NCBI GenBank assembly: GCA_005798335.1
Contig: SYJV01000187.1
Coordinates: 1 to 52,746 of the forward strand
Length of the DNA: 52,746 bases
From: Planctomycetaceae bacterium
Lineage (GTDB): Bacteria; Planctomycetota; Planctomycetia; Pirellulales; Pirellulaceae
Reading direction: 5' to 3'
Shown here in pieces: positions 7,986 through 17,960 of this stretch; the first letter of the stretch is position 1; each line of letters begins with the position of its first letter. The notes beneath the pieces are model-generated. The model saw only the letters and a program-made list of their open reading frames with translations, was not told the DNA's origin and made no database searches. Made by a program: the position numbers and the translations under genes.

Positions 7986-8795
7986 CTATGCTGAGTGTGA
8001 GCAACGCCGCGATCGATCCACTATCCACTGAGGTAACTCAGTTAGCGTTTGAAGGCAGTCTGCTTGATTGCTGGGCGTCGATCCGCGATCCAACCAAACG
8101 CTGTGGAATCCCGCGCGCCGAGCTCCTTCATAGTCCGCTTGATAGTCGTCGCCGATCATTAACGAATTATCCGGTGCCACTCGAAGTGCTTCCGCGACGG
8201 CGCGATAAAAATTGCGATCCGGCTTGGCCGCGCCCACTTGGGCGCTAGTTATGACGCGAGTAGCTTGAGCGAACAGTGAATGCCCTTGCAAAACTTGCTG
8301 CAATCGCGAATCAAAGTTAGACGCGATCGCGACCAAACTTCCGTGGTCCAAGCACCACTTCCAAGCCGGCTCGACATCTGCAAAGACTCGCCACGCATTC
8401 GACGAGCCAAAATGTCGCCATAGCTGTTCGAACACGACATGACACGTCTGCGAGTCGAGTTCCCTCAGCACGCTAGCCACTACAGCGCGCCATCGATTGC
8501 GATGTTCTAGATCTTGATTCACACACTGCAACGGCGCAGGACTAAGAAGACCACTAGGCGACGAAGTTTCCGTACTGCTCGCTACACTAGTCAGTGTTGT
8601 CTGAAATTGGCTGCGCATCGCGCAAGGCAATCGCTCGCGCACTTGCTCGACCGTCCCCTGCCATCCCTGAGCAACTGCGACATCGCAATAAACTTCTGCT
8701 GGTGAAGGTTCTGCGTAGATGATCGTTCCTACTGCGTCGAATACAACTGCAGAATAGGGGCACAAACGACGCGCATGATTGTCTGGATGGCTCAA
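7986..8795 (-). CDS. HAD-superfamily hydrolase
   Basis: A 269-residue haloacid dehalogenase-like phosphatase. Motif I is FDAVGTI, in which the usual second Asp (DxDGT) is replaced: the residue two after the nucleophile is Val. Motif II is IASNFD, motif III KPDRNFY and motif IV GDDYQADYEGA. The missing acid/base Asp is like the FDAVGT/FDVGGT group, so phosphatase activity should not be assumed. The start is likely TTG 8795, whose TTGA overlaps the rseP stop and has GAGG 5 nt upstream. GTG 8849 is the alternative. Confidence 0.8.
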   Translation of the reverse strand: MSHPDNHARRLCPYSAVVFDAVGTIIYAEPSPAEVYCDVAVAQGWQGTVEQVRERLPCAMRSQFQTTLTSVASSTETSSPSGLLSPAPLQCVNQDLEHRNRWRAVVASVLRELDSQTCHVVFEQLWRHFGSSNAWRVFADVEPAWKWCLDHGSLVAIASNFDSRLQQVLQGHSLFAQATRVITSAQVGAAKPDRNFYRAVAEALRVAPDNSLMIGDDYQADYEGARRAGFHSVWLDRGSTPSNQADCLQTLTELPQWIVDRSRRCSHSA

Positions 8796-10945
8796 AAATA
8801 CCTCAAAATGTCGTTCACGGTGACAAAAGCCATCAGGCACAACAAGCACAAAACACCTGCCAACGTCAATTGCATTTGGAGAGCTTCGTTGACGGGTTTT
8901 CCACGAACGGCTTCCGCAATCAAGAACAACATGTGACCGCCATCCAGCGCTGGGATCGGCAGGAAATTCAAAATCGCCAAATTCGCGCTCAACATTGTTA
9001 GGAACAACAACAATCGCGATACACCTTGCGAAGCTTCAGATCCCGCTGCGCCAAAAATTGCGATTGGTCCACCAACTCCGTTGCGACTGGCTTTTCCAGT
9101 TACCAGAATTTTTAGGAATTTGAACACCTCCAACAACCGCTTTTGGGTTTCTGCCAAGCCGAGCACCATGGCTTCTTGAATGTTCGATGTGCGATGAAAG
9201 TGTTCCAGAGGTTGCATGGCCAATCCGCGTTGAAACCAAAACCACTCCGTGGCAGGTTTCAGTGGCAGGACAACTTCATGCGATTTTCCAGCACGGCGAA
9301 AATAGCACCTAATGTTCAAGCCATCGGGTAATTGTTGCCATTCATTAAACAGAGACGCCACAGTATACAGCGAATCAATCTCGCGCGGCTTGAAAGCCGA
9401 TTCGCTGTAGACTTTCAATATTTCTTTCTTCGCTTGTTCGCTAGGTTCCCACAAGACTTGAACAAGTTCGTCGCCGACCGCAACATCCAGAGGTGCGCCG
9501 CCAACCGCGGCATCTACATGCGAGACCATTGGAGAGACATCGACAGTAACACCTAACCCGGGAAGCGATATTACGCCCGCGACTTCCGAGATCGAGTCAA
9601 AGGTGACCGTCCCTTCTGGCTGGACGGAAATCTTCAGTGATTCTGCTTTTGATTCATCGCTGCTTGGGCTGGCCGCATTTCTGCGAACGGTCAGTTCGAT
9701 GGGCTTACCAAACTGTTTGGCAATTCTGCTCGGCAGAGTTAGCGAGTTTTCAATAGGCTGACCGTTGAGTTGTTCAATGGTATCACCGATCTGAATTCCG
9801 GCTTTTTCACCAAGCGACCCTTTGCGAATGGCAGATACTTTGCCAATTTGGAATCCAAATCCCAGAGTCTTGATAGGCACCGCCGGCAATTCAACATCCA
9901 GCGTGTTCGATTGCTCGCCAGCCTTTCGTTCGACGGTGACGGTTACCGGTTGGTCCCAGACTGCTTGCAGGCGACGCGTCAATTCGTGGCTAAGGACGAC
10001 TCCAAACCTAGGATCGATGGGTAACGGTTGGCCATTTACGGCAATGAACTTGTCATTTGGTTGCAGATCAATTTTTTTCTTAGCTAAGATCGATGTCGGA
10101 TTGACTGCCTCAGACTTGGTCAACTGGGCTATCGCCGCTGATTTTACACCGATCAAGAAAAAGCTCTTTTCGCGCGAATACTTGTTCGTCGGCGGGATAT
10201 TTACTTCGCGTCGTTGGCCTTCATGCAAAAATGTAACCAGCACCGGTGCACCGTTTGTTTCCATGCCTCGAATGACGACGTTTCCGGTAAAGTCATCGAA
10301 TCGCATGTTGGGTGAGTCTTGTTGCATATCTCCGGCGCGAACGATTTGGTCGCCAGGTTCGAGCCCTGCGATCCAAGCGGGACCACCGGTTTGAGTATTG
10401 CCTACGACGGTCGGTGTGTAGGGTACTCCAAATCCGAACGCGATTCCCGCCAGGATAACGGCAAAAATCAAATTCATTACCACGCCAGCGGAAATAATAA
10501 TCATGCGTTGCCAAACAGCTTTGGCAGGATAGCTGCGCGGATCCAGTTTTGCGTCGGGCCCTACACCTACTTTGATTCGCTGCGACTCTTCTTCGGCTTT
10601 GCGTGGATCATCGTCTTGACCGAGCATCTTCACATAGCCACCCAGCGGAATAATGCCGATACCGTACTCAGTTTCTCCCCATTGAAACTTGCCCAACGTG
10701 CGCGGGAAGTGAATTGGTCCAATCGAAATTGGCACGTCGAAACCAACATAGAATTTGTCGCATTTCACGCCAAACGTCTTCGCAGCCAGGAAATGCCCAA
10801 GCTCGTGAACAAAGATCACAAAGCCCAGGCCCAAGCCAACTTGCAAAGCGATCCAAATGAAATTAATCACGCTCGACAAGCCGCTCGTTTCGCCGAATAA
10901 AATCGGCCACCAACTTAGTGAATCGACTAACGCACCGTAGCCCAC
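8792..10945 (-). CDS. rseP: Site-2 protease RseP/RIP metalloprotease with PDZ domains
   Basis: An intramembrane zinc metalloprotease that cleaves membrane-spanning substrates such as anti-sigma factors. The active-site helix holds HELGH (residues 47-51), and the second catalytic helix holds NFLPIPALDGGH near the C-terminus. Between them are a QWGETEYGIGIIPLGGYVKM segment and at least two PDZ-like regions (GGPAWIAGLEPGDQI and GSLGEKAGIQIGDTI). At 717 residues it is much longer than the E. coli enzyme (about 450), because of an enlarged periplasmic part. I place the start at GTG 10945, overlapping dxr by 19 bp. A later TTG or GTG just before the first helix is possible. Confidence 0.9.
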   Translation of the reverse strand: MGYGALVDSLSWWPILFGETSGLSSVINFIWIALQVGLGLGFVIFVHELGHFLAAKTFGVKCDKFYVGFDVPISIGPIHFPRTLGKFQWGETEYGIGIIPLGGYVKMLGQDDDPRKAEEESQRIKVGVGPDAKLDPRSYPAKAVWQRMIIISAGVVMNLIFAVILAGIAFGFGVPYTPTVVGNTQTGGPAWIAGLEPGDQIVRAGDMQQDSPNMRFDDFTGNVVIRGMETNGAPVLVTFLHEGQRREVNIPPTNKYSREKSFFLIGVKSAAIAQLTKSEAVNPTSILAKKKIDLQPNDKFIAVNGQPLPIDPRFGVVLSHELTRRLQAVWDQPVTVTVERKAGEQSNTLDVELPAVPIKTLGFGFQIGKVSAIRKGSLGEKAGIQIGDTIEQLNGQPIENSLTLPSRIAKQFGKPIELTVRRNAASPSSDESKAESLKISVQPEGTVTFDSISEVAGVISLPGLGVTVDVSPMVSHVDAAVGGAPLDVAVGDELVQVLWEPSEQAKKEILKVYSESAFKPREIDSLYTVASLFNEWQQLPDGLNIRCYFRRAGKSHEVVLPLKPATEWFWFQRGLAMQPLEHFHRTSNIQEAMVLGLAETQKRLLEVFKFLKILVTGKASRNGVGGPIAIFGAAGSEASQGVSRLLLFLTMLSANLAILNFLPIPALDGGHMLFLIAEAVRGKPVNEALQMQLTLAGVLCLLCLMAFVTVNDILRYF

Positions 10946-12102
10946 CTGATAATCTCCTCGCGTGACCAACGATCGAGTTTCTGAAGCTCGTCCATCGTTG
11001 GATTGGGATCGTAATTGTGTTCGTTCAAGATACGCCGACAACCATCTACAATGTCGACGAATCGGATTTTACCTTGCAAAAACAATTCTACGGCCGCTTC
11101 GTTGGCCGCGTTCAATACTGCACCGCTGGTTCCACCTCGCCGGGCGACTTCCCATCCCAACTCGATTGCAGGAAATCGTTCCGTATCCACTGGCTCGAAA
11201 TCCAGTGTCCACGATTTCGTCCAATCCATCGTCCGACAGGGACCCGATAGTCGTTCGGGATACGTCAACGAATATTGGATCGGCAGCCGCATGTCCGGCG
11301 GACTGAGTTGAGCGACCACAGAACCATCGTCGAATTCTACCATCGAATGGACGATCGATTGAGGGTGCACAATGACATGTATTTTGTCAGACGGCAAGTC
11401 GAACAGCCAGCGCGCTTCGATGATTTCCAGAGCTTTGTTCATCATGGTTGCTGAATCAATCGTTATCTTGCGTCCCATTTGCCAAGTCGGATGCGCTAGC
11501 GCGCTTTCGATAGTGGCCGCTAGCATTTGCTGACGCGTCCAAGTTCGAAATGGGCCACCGCTGGCCGTTAAGATCACTCGCTTGACCTGCGAAGCCCTTC
11601 CCGCATGAATCGCTTGAAAAATTGCGCTGTGCTCACTATCAACCGGAATAATTTCTCCGCCGCTGGATTTGACCGCCGCTGTAACCAAACTGCCCGCGAT
11701 TACCAGGGCCTCCTTATTCGCCAATGCAAGACGTTTCCCTGCGCGAGCTGCTGCCAGTGTGCTGGCCAAGCCAGCGGAACCCACAATTGCAGCAACTACA
11801 ATCGAAACTTCATCGGCCTGGGCAAGTTCCACCAGCGCGTCAGGCCCGCTGGTGAGTTCGCAACCGACTGGAAAAGTGCCCGTTTGCAGTTTCGCTAAAT
11901 TGTCGCGGCAGGCAGCAACCACGCGTTTCGAGCCGCAAAAATTCGCCTGTTCGACTAACTGATCCAGTCGACTGTGAGCGGAAAGTCCCCAGGCTGAATA
12001 CTTAGGATACAATTTGGAAATCACTTCGACCGCAGCAGTTCCAATGCTGCCTGTCGAGCCGAGGATTGCAACATTCAAGTTGTTAGCGTCATCTGTAGAC
12101 AC
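10927..12102 (-). CDS. dxr: 1-deoxy-D-xylulose 5-phosphate reductoisomerase
   Basis: The enzyme converts DXP to 2-C-methyl-D-erythritol 4-phosphate with NADPH, the committed step of the MEP isoprenoid pathway. The 391-residue length is normal. Visible motifs are the dinucleotide loop GSTGSIG (15-21), ANKEALV, the metal-binding DSEHSAIFQ, ATMMNKALEIIEA and HPQSIVHSMVEF. It starts at GTG 12102, the only reasonable start before the Rossmann strand. It is followed by rseP in an overlapping arrangement, a common dxr-rseP neighbourhood. Confidence 0.97.
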   Translation of the reverse strand: MSTDDANNLNVAILGSTGSIGTAAVEVISKLYPKYSAWGLSAHSRLDQLVEQANFCGSKRVVAACRDNLAKLQTGTFPVGCELTSGPDALVELAQADEVSIVVAAIVGSAGLASTLAAARAGKRLALANKEALVIAGSLVTAAVKSSGGEIIPVDSEHSAIFQAIHAGRASQVKRVILTASGGPFRTWTRQQMLAATIESALAHPTWQMGRKITIDSATMMNKALEIIEARWLFDLPSDKIHVIVHPQSIVHSMVEFDDGSVVAQLSPPDMRLPIQYSLTYPERLSGPCRTMDWTKSWTLDFEPVDTERFPAIELGWEVARRGGTSGAVLNAANEAAVELFLQGKIRFVDIVDGCRRILNEHNYDPNPTMDELQKLDRWSREEIIRWATVR

Positions 12103-12470
12103 AACAAGATCCGTCGTTTACTGGCAACTTTTGATATGCTAGGCGTACCCTACAATCGCTAGAACAAGCCCAAAGCGAATCGCGCTGGCTTGCCAAGTAC
12201 TAAAATCGATCGAACAATACTGACAAATCGGGGCGAGTCGCGGCGCGAGCGCAGTTTGCGAGCGTAAGATTATGGCACAGTTGAGTTTGTAGCAAGGCTT
12301 GTAACTATCCTTACCAGCCAATTCGCCGCAACTGGCGGTAAACTCGGACCACCAGCTCAAGTTTATGAGGCGAATTCCCCTCAGCCGGATTCGACTGCGA
12401 TCAAACGGAATTAGATTTGGAATTGGTTGAAACGAACGATTGTTGAACTTTACCTAGCTAAGGCACGTGC
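12103..12470. promoter_or_regulatory. Divergent intergenic region dxr/ftsH
   Basis: These 368 bp separate two divergent genes and must hold both promoters, but I see no clear consensus -10/-35 pair. The one structure is an inverted repeat TTACC(A)GCCA/TGGCGGTAA (12311-12341), nine pairs with one bulged base. The small open frames here look random. Confidence 0.5.
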
Positions 12471-14579
12471 ATGACTTCCAAGGGCGATAGCGACCAAGAA
12501 CAAAGAAACGCTGAGAGCAAGAACTCTGGGAACTGGATTTGGTATCTGGTATTGGCCGGAATCATGGTTCTATCAGCAGGCGTGTTTTTCGTCAGCAGTG
12601 CCACTCCGCGTGTTAAGTATCCGCACCTGACTGCGCTGCTGCAAGCGACCCAATACACCCAACTTGGTTCAACAACCTTGGTGGCCGGAAAGACCGGAAC
12701 GATCACCGTTCCATGGAAAACCAATCCCGTTCAGATGGTTGAACTTTCCAAGCTGAATAGCGTCCGCGTCGATAAAACATTCGTGGTCGGCAAGTTGACC
12801 ATGCGAATTCTGGATGACAAGGGCGCACCCGTTGGCGAAGCGAAGGAAGTCGAGTTTCATGCAAACAAGAACTCAAATGAAAACGACACTGAACTGAAAG
12901 ACCTGTTGACGGCCAGCAACGTTGATTGGGGATTTGCCGACGACCCTGGGTTCATGGCTGAGTATGGCCCCACATTGCTGATTTTCACGATAGTGCTGAT
13001 CGTCATGATGCTCCTGATGCGCAGGATCAGCGGGATCGGTTCACCGATGTCGTTCGGTCGCTCGCGCGGCCGTTTGTATGCTCAAGAAGATATCGGCGTT
13101 ACCTTCGAAGTCATTGCGGGTGTCGACGAAGCTGTCGAGGAGGTGCGCGAGATCGTCGACTTTTTGCGATATCCCGATAAATACCAACGACTTGGTGGGC
13201 GAATTCCTAAAGGCGTTTTGCTGGTTGGGCCTCCCGGAACGGGCAAGACGCTGCTCGCAAAAGCTATCGCTGGTGAGGCCGGCGTGCCATTTTTCAGCTT
13301 ATCGGGCAGTGACTTTGTGGAGATGTTTGTTGGAGTCGGCGCCGCGCGAGTTCGCGATATGTTCCAGCAGGCACAGGCCAAAGCTCCGTGCATTATCTTT
13401 ATCGACGAACTCGATGCCCTAGGCAAGAGTCGCAGTGGAAATATGGTCGGCGTGCACGACGAGCGCGAGCAAACTCTGAACGCATTGCTGGTCGAAATGG
13501 ACGGATTCGACCCGAACAATGGCATTATCGTGATCGCCGCGACCAATCGGCCCGAGACGTTGGACGCCGCTTTGTTGCGACCGGGTCGATTCGACCGCAA
13601 CGTTTTGGTCGATCGCCCCGACAAGAGCGGTCGCGAGCAGATTCTGAAAGTCCACGTGAAGAATGTTAAGCTCGCGCCCGAAGTCAACTTGAAGGAAATC
13701 GCTTCCATCACCAGCGGCTTTTGTGGCGCGGATTTGGCCAATTTAGTCAATGAAGCTGCTCTGCTGGCCGCTCGCAAAGGCAAGAATCTGGTCGGTCAAG
13801 CAGAATTCGACGAAGGTGTTGAGCGCGTCACCGCTGGCTTGGAAAAGAAGCGGCGAATCATGGACGAAGATGAAAAACTGCGCGTCGCCTACCACGAAGC
13901 GGCCCATGCGTTGGTGGCCTACTCTTTGCCAAATACCGATCCCGTTCACAAAGTTTCAATTATCCCGCGCGGATTTGCCGCACTCGGGTATACCATGCAG
14001 CGTCCCGAAGGCGATCGGTATCTGCTAACACAATCGGAATTGGAATCACGCCTTCAAGTACTCTTGGCTGGCACTCTGGCCGAGGAAATCGTCTTCAAAG
14101 ATATCAGCACCGGTGCTCAAAACGACCTTGAACGAGCTTCTGCAATCGCTCGCCGGATGGTCATGGAGTACGGGATGAGTCGCCTTGGCCGCGTCAATTT
14201 CCGTGAAAGCACGCGTTCCCCGTTCCTCGGCGCAGGAGGTGGCGAATCTTACATTCGCGATCATAGCGAACAAACCGCCCGCGAAATCGATGAAGAAGTG
14301 AAACGCATCATCGACGAAGCCGCAAAGCGCGCCCAACAGATCTTACTTGAACGCAAGCAAGCTCTCGAAGCGGTCACGAATCGCTTGATTGAAATCGAAT
14401 GCATGGATCACGACGAACTCAGTCGTATCATCGAAGCCAGTTTGCTAGGTCCTCGTGTAGTTCCGGGCACCGACAGCGTTGCACCGCGATCGGTTACCGG
14501 AACGTTATCTTCACTTACTGCCGCGGGAAAGCCCGAAGAGGACAGATCCGCTTCAAGCGCCAGCGATGCCGCGGGTTAA
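12471..14579 (+). CDS. ftsH: ATP-dependent zinc metalloprotease FtsH
   Basis: A 702-residue membrane-anchored AAA+ protease that extracts and degrades membrane and short-lived cytosolic proteins. There are two transmembrane segments (about 24-43 and 163-181) with a periplasmic domain between them. Walker A is GPPGTGKT (253-260), Walker B is [11 protein letters not shown], and the second region of homology is [20 protein letters not shown]. The peptidase zinc site is HEAAH (475-479). The C-terminal tail after about residue 660 is long and low in conservation. The start is ATG 12471 with AAGG upstream. It is divergent from the dxr-rseP operon. Confidence 0.97.
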   Translation: MTSKGDSDQEQRNAESKNSGNWIWYLVLAGIMVLSAGVFFVSSATPRVKYPHLTALLQATQYTQLGSTTLVAGKTGTITVPWKTNPVQMVELSKLNSVRVDKTFVVGKLTMRILDDKGAPVGEAKEVEFHANKNSNENDTELKDLLTASNVDWGFADDPGFMAEYGPTLLIFTIVLIVMMLLMRRISGIGSPMSFGRSRGRLYAQEDIGVTFEVIAGVDEAVEEVREIVDFLRYPDKYQRLGGRIPKGVLLVGPPGTGKTLLAKAIAGEAGVPFFSLSGSDFVEMFVGVGAARVRDMFQQAQAKAPCIIFIDELDALGKSRSGNMVGVHDEREQTLNALLVEMDGFDPNNGIIVIAATNRPETLDAALLRPGRFDRNVLVDRPDKSGREQILKVHVKNVKLAPEVNLKEIASITSGFCGADLANLVNEAALLAARKGKNLVGQAEFDEGVERVTAGLEKKRRIMDEDEKLRVAYHEAAHALVAYSLPNTDPVHKVSIIPRGFAALGYTMQRPEGDRYLLTQSELESRLQVLLAGTLAEEIVFKDISTGAQNDLERASAIARRMVMEYGMSRLGRVNFRESTRSPFLGAGGGESYIRDHSEQTAREIDEEVKRIIDEAAKRAQQILLERKQALEAVTNRLIEIECMDHDELSRIIEASLLGPRVVPGTDSVAPRSVTGTLSSLTAAGKPEEDRSASSASDAAG

Positions 14580-14827
14580 GAAAAAGGTTCCCGACGGAAC
14601 ATCGATTCCACTCAATTCTGACGCGCTGGATGCCTTCGCCTATGGACTTCCGGCTCCTGCCAAACAGGCACATTTTCTTTTCAATGTTCGTTGTAGAGAT
14701 TTCCAATCGCCCCACTCTCAGCTAACATGTCGTTAAATCACGCGACAGGAAATGTTGGATAAAATCCGGCATCTACAGTAAGGAAAATTGCAACGCATCG
14801 CATCAATTTTGACGTAGAAGGGTAGGT

Positions 14828-15352
14828 ATGAAAAACGTGATCAAAGTTCTCTCGATGATCGCCGTGGTAGGATTGCTCGTAACGAATGTTGGGGCGCAGG
14901 AAAAGAAAAAAGGCGACAAGAAAAAAGGTGGCGATCCCGCCAAGACTATTGTTACCACGTTCATGAAGAACCTGGAACCGGTCGGATTGTCGGATGAACA
15001 AAAGACTAAGATCGAAGCGATTATCAGCAAGGCAGCCACGGATGCCGTCGCTAAACGAAACGACGCTGGCATCAGCAACTCGATGACTCAGAAGAGTACC
15101 AAGGCAACCAAGGAAGAACGCGATGCCGGTAAAAAAGGTGCCGATCTGAAGAAGGCCGTTGCCGAAAAGCTGGGCCTGACCGATGCCCAAATCAAAACCT
15201 TGGATGAAACCAATGCGATCATCGCCAAGGCAAAGGTCGAGGCAGGAAAATTGCTTACCGAAGAACAGATGGGCAAGCTCAAAGAAGATCAATTCAAAGC
15301 TTCGTTGAAAGAAAAGGGAAAAGGAAAAGGCAAAAAAAAGAAGGCTGCCTAA
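14828..15352 (+). CDS. Secreted Lys-rich helical protein of unknown function
   Basis: A 174-residue exported protein: signal peptide to about residue 23 (MIAVVGLLVTNVGA), then a Lys-rich linker, a helical body and a Lys/Gly tail (KGKGKGKKKK). Two short segments, LSDEQKTKIEAI and LGLTDAQIKTLD, resemble the LTxxQ-type helices of periplasmic Spy/CpxP-like proteins, but the match is loose. A good ribosome-binding site (GGGTAGGT) precedes the ATG. It is a free-standing gene between ftsH and inositol oxygenase. The high charge suggests binding to an acidic partner, which is inference. Confidence 0.8.
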   Translation: MKNVIKVLSMIAVVGLLVTNVGAQEKKKGDKKKGGDPAKTIVTTFMKNLEPVGLSDEQKTKIEAIISKAATDAVAKRNDAGISNSMTQKSTKATKEERDAGKKGADLKKAVAEKLGLTDAQIKTLDETNAIIAKAKVEAGKLLTEEQMGKLKEDQFKASLKEKGKGKGKKKKAA

Positions 15353-15369
15353 GACTAGACCATGAAATC

Positions 15370-15410
15370 GATTCCGGCGGGAGCTGCATGGCTCGCGGCC
15401 CTGCCGAATC
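15370..15410 (+). other. Intergenic hairpin
   Basis: GATTC(C)GGCGGG (15370-15381) can pair with CCCTGCCGAATC (15399-15410): 12 pairs with one bulged C and one G-U pair. It lies 17 nt after the Lys-rich gene and 19 nt before the inositol oxygenase start. No U-tract follows, so it is not a classical terminator. It could protect the upstream mRNA 3' end or attenuate the downstream gene. Confidence 0.55.
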
Positions 15411-15429
15411 AATTGGTTGAGGAAATAAC

Positions 15430-16278
15430 ATGCCGGATGCCAAACCACTAACAAGCCTGGATGAATGGGAAGACTTCGTTGGCGACGTTTACTCGACGCC
15501 GCTTAAAACTCAGGATCAGTTTCGTAAATACGATGATCCTGCTCGGTCCACGGTTCGCGACTTTTATCGATTGAACCATCAGTACCAAACGCTCGATTTT
15601 GCTGAGAAAAAACGAGCCGAGTTCACCGGGCTCAATCGCAAAGAACTGACGATGTGGGAGGCTTGCGATTTTCTGAACGAATTGGTTGACGATTCCGATC
15701 CCGATACTGACTTGTCGCAGTTGCAACATTTGATGCAAACTTCCGAGGCGATCCGTGCCGACGGCCATCCAGATTGGTTCGTGCTGGCCGGTTTTGTCCA
15801 CGATCTGGGCAAAGTTTTGTGTCTGTTCGGCGAGCCGCAATGGGCCGTGGTCGGCGACACGTTTCCGCTTGGCTGCCGATTCTCGGAGAAAATTGTCTAT
15901 GCCGAGTATTTTCAGGCCAATCCAGATTGCCAGGTTGCAGAATATCAGACGCTAACCGGAATTTATTCACCGAATTGTGGTTTGCGCAATGTGGTGATGT
16001 CTTGGGGGCACGATGAATATGTTTTTCATATCATGCGCAACTTTTTGCCCGAGCCGGCGTTGTACATGCTCCGTTTTCATTCGTTTTATGCGCAACATCG
16101 CGAGAGTGCTTACGAGCATTTGATGGACGCACACGATCAAGAAATGTTTGCTTGGGTCAAACGATTTAATCCGTACGATCTATATTCGAAACAACCAACG
16201 CCGCCCGACGTTGATAAACTGAGACCATACTACGACCATTTGTTCAAGCAATACTTACCTGAAAAGCTGCATCTTTAG
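15430..16278 (+). CDS. Inositol oxygenase (MIOX)
   Basis: A non-heme di-iron oxygenase that opens myo-inositol to D-glucuronate using O2 (EC 1.13.99.1). At 282 residues it has the length of the animal enzyme. All six di-iron ligands can be placed by alignment with the mouse enzyme: His100, His124, Asp125 (VHDLGK), His194 (WGHDEY), His217 (RFHSFY) and Asp250 (YDLYSK). The C-terminal PPDVDKLRPYY stretch is also conserved. GAGG precedes ATG 15430. No glucuronate-catabolic genes are adjacent, so the fate of the product is unknown. MIOX is mainly eukaryotic with scattered bacterial copies. Confidence 0.95.
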   Translation: MPDAKPLTSLDEWEDFVGDVYSTPLKTQDQFRKYDDPARSTVRDFYRLNHQYQTLDFAEKKRAEFTGLNRKELTMWEACDFLNELVDDSDPDTDLSQLQHLMQTSEAIRADGHPDWFVLAGFVHDLGKVLCLFGEPQWAVVGDTFPLGCRFSEKIVYAEYFQANPDCQVAEYQTLTGIYSPNCGLRNVVMSWGHDEYVFHIMRNFLPEPALYMLRFHSFYAQHRESAYEHLMDAHDQEMFAWVKRFNPYDLYSKQPTPPDVDKLRPYYDHLFKQYLPEKLHL

Positions 16279-16437
16279 GCGCGGCTGGCAATTTATTTTC
16301 TGCCATCAAAGGTCGCGTGTTCGATACAACCGCGATTAGAAGATTTTGTTAATAATCGGCTGCGAGTTCGGGTAAAGTAACTGGAATTCACGACCCTCGT
16401 GGCAAACAATCGTCTGTTCTCCGCTTTGAGCAAAACA

Positions 16438-17601
16438 ATGATAGCTGACTGGAAACTAAAACTAGACGAAATTGTCGACAAAGTGGACAGCGGCGAGCGT
16501 CTCAATCAAGACGATGGCATCTTCCTCTACCAGCCAGAAGTGCCCCTGCAGCGACTCGGTGAGCTCGCTACCATTGTGCGTCGACGGAAACATGGTCGAG
16601 TGGCGTACTACAACATCAATACACATTTGAATCCTACCAATGTTTGCGTGTATCGATGTCAATTCTGTGCGTTTCGGTCCGATCTGCGCGATCCCAAAGG
16701 GTACGCCATGACCGACCAACAGATTTTAGAGCGCGGCCGAGAAGCTACCGAAAATGGCTGCACCGAAATGCACATTGTCGGTGGCTTGCATCACAAGATG
16801 CCCTACGATTGGTATCGCGGTATCATCGAAACTCTGCATGCCAATTATCCTCAGTTGCATTTGAAAGCCTGGACGCCGGTCGAGATTAATTGGTTCGAAT
16901 TTCTGACCAAAATGCCCACTCGTGAAATACTGTTAGATCTCCAATCTGTTGGCTTGGGAAGTTTGCCAGGCGGCGGAGCTGAGATTTTTCATCCCGAAGT
17001 ACGCGACCAGATTTGTGAGCACAAAGCGAACTCACACAAATGGTTCGAAGTGCATCGCGAAGCGCACTCGCTGGGTCTGCGCAGCAATTGCACGATGCTG
17101 TATGGGCATATCGAACAAGCCTACCATCGCATCGATCATTTGTTGCGATTGCGCGAGTTGCAGGACCAGACCGGTGGATTTCAAACTTTTATTCCACTGG
17201 CCTTCCACCCGGACAACACGAAACTCAATTACATTCGCAAGCCATCCGCCTTGATGGACTTGCGTACTATCGCCATTAGCCGATTAATGCTCGATAACAT
17301 CGCTCATATCAAAGCCTACTGGATCATGCTAGGTATCGAGACCGCGCAGGTCGCGCTCGGTTACGGTGCTGACGATATCGATGGCACAGTGCGCCACGAA
17401 TTGATTTACCACGACGCTGGGGCAACCACTCCAGAATTGCTCTCAGTGCAAAGAATTCGCGAGTTGATCGAAGAATCCGGCCACCAACCGATCGAACGCG
17501 ATACACTCTACCGACGAGTCCATCGCGATCCACTGGACTACTCCAAGTGGAGCGTTGGTTCGCCTGTTGAATCCGCAGTCGCCGCGGAGGCAGTGTCGTA
17601 A
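16438..17601 (+). CDS. mqnE: Aminofutalosine synthase MqnE (radical SAM)
   Basis: A radical-SAM enzyme of the futalosine route to menaquinone, joining chorismate-derived enolpyruvyl benzoate to the adenosyl group of SAM. The cluster motif is CVYRCQFC (Cys70, Cys74, Cys77), and HIVGGLHHKMPYDWY is the MqnE-type signature that separates it from MqnC. Other mqn genes are not in the window. The start is ATG 16438 (387 residues). A GTG at 16399 would add 13 residues and cannot be excluded, as neither has a strong ribosome-binding site. Confidence 0.92.
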   Translation: MIADWKLKLDEIVDKVDSGERLNQDDGIFLYQPEVPLQRLGELATIVRRRKHGRVAYYNINTHLNPTNVCVYRCQFCAFRSDLRDPKGYAMTDQQILERGREATENGCTEMHIVGGLHHKMPYDWYRGIIETLHANYPQLHLKAWTPVEINWFEFLTKMPTREILLDLQSVGLGSLPGGGAEIFHPEVRDQICEHKANSHKWFEVHREAHSLGLRSNCTMLYGHIEQAYHRIDHLLRLRELQDQTGGFQTFIPLAFHPDNTKLNYIRKPSALMDLRTIAISRLMLDNIAHIKAYWIMLGIETAQVALGYGADDIDGTVRHELIYHDAGATTPELLSVQRIRELIEESGHQPIERDTLYRRVHRDPLDYSKWSVGSPVESAVAAEAVS

Positions 17602-17838
17602 CGGTCGTACAAAAATTAAGCGATTCGGATTATTCAGAATTCGGCTGAAATTGACTTTCCAAGCATCTTTGGGGTGCTGGAAGTTTACACTGTGAGTTAG
17701 CTCTTAATCAGGTTCGCAGGCTCTACCGGCAACCTTGGCGAGGGAGGTTACCGACGAAATGTATGGGATGAGGAATTCCGAAATGTGCCAAACAGACTGG
17801 TCAATTTTCTTGGTGACCTGAACTGCCTGACAGCAGCA
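17602..17838. other. Intergenic, no gene seen
   Basis: The 237 bp after mqnE contain no convincing gene. A hairpin TTCCA(A)GCATC/GGTGCTGGAA (17657-17682) lies 55 bp after the mqnE stop and may end its transcript, though the U-tract is poor. With the following DUF1501 relic and spacer, the gene-free stretch runs to 18084. Confidence 0.5.
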
Positions 17839-17960
17839 ACCGCTCGAGGCGGTCTCAACTGATGATCTTCTCGACGACGTGCGCTTCTTCGACGCCGGTC
17901 AATCGCTGGTCGAGACCTTGGAACCGGAATGTCAGGCGGCGGTGATCGATGCCGAGGTTG
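17839..17960 (-). repeat. Direct repeat copy 1 (DUF1501 3' end)
   Basis: This segment matches 22226-22346 at roughly 90% by eye over about 121 bp, in the same orientation. The match includes the last 33 codons of the DUF1501 gene, its TGA stop, and about 16 bp beyond the stop (ACCGCT...GGCGG...CTCAACT). Copy 2 is the end of the intact gene; the kinase gene lies between the copies. Confidence 0.9.
17855..17960 (-). pseudogene. 3' relic of a DUF1501 gene
   Basis: The encoded C-terminus, from [17 protein letters not shown] to [12 protein letters not shown] and stop, is nearly identical to the end of the intact DUF1501 protein (VEEAHVVKKIIS). Homology stops abruptly at about 17960. Further upstream the open frame continues into unrelated sequence, so only about 35 codons survive. 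It is a leftover of duplication or of an insertion that separated it from its gene body. Confidence 0.88.

Noticed and set aside
12139-12360. 73-codon minus-strand frame between dxr and ftsH
   Set aside because: No ribosome-binding site, no protein-like composition, and it fills a divergent promoter region.
14566-14736. Small frame overlapping the end of ftsH ([13 protein letters not shown]...)
   Set aside because: It has no good ribosome-binding site, overlaps a real gene end and shows no family features; possible but unsupported.
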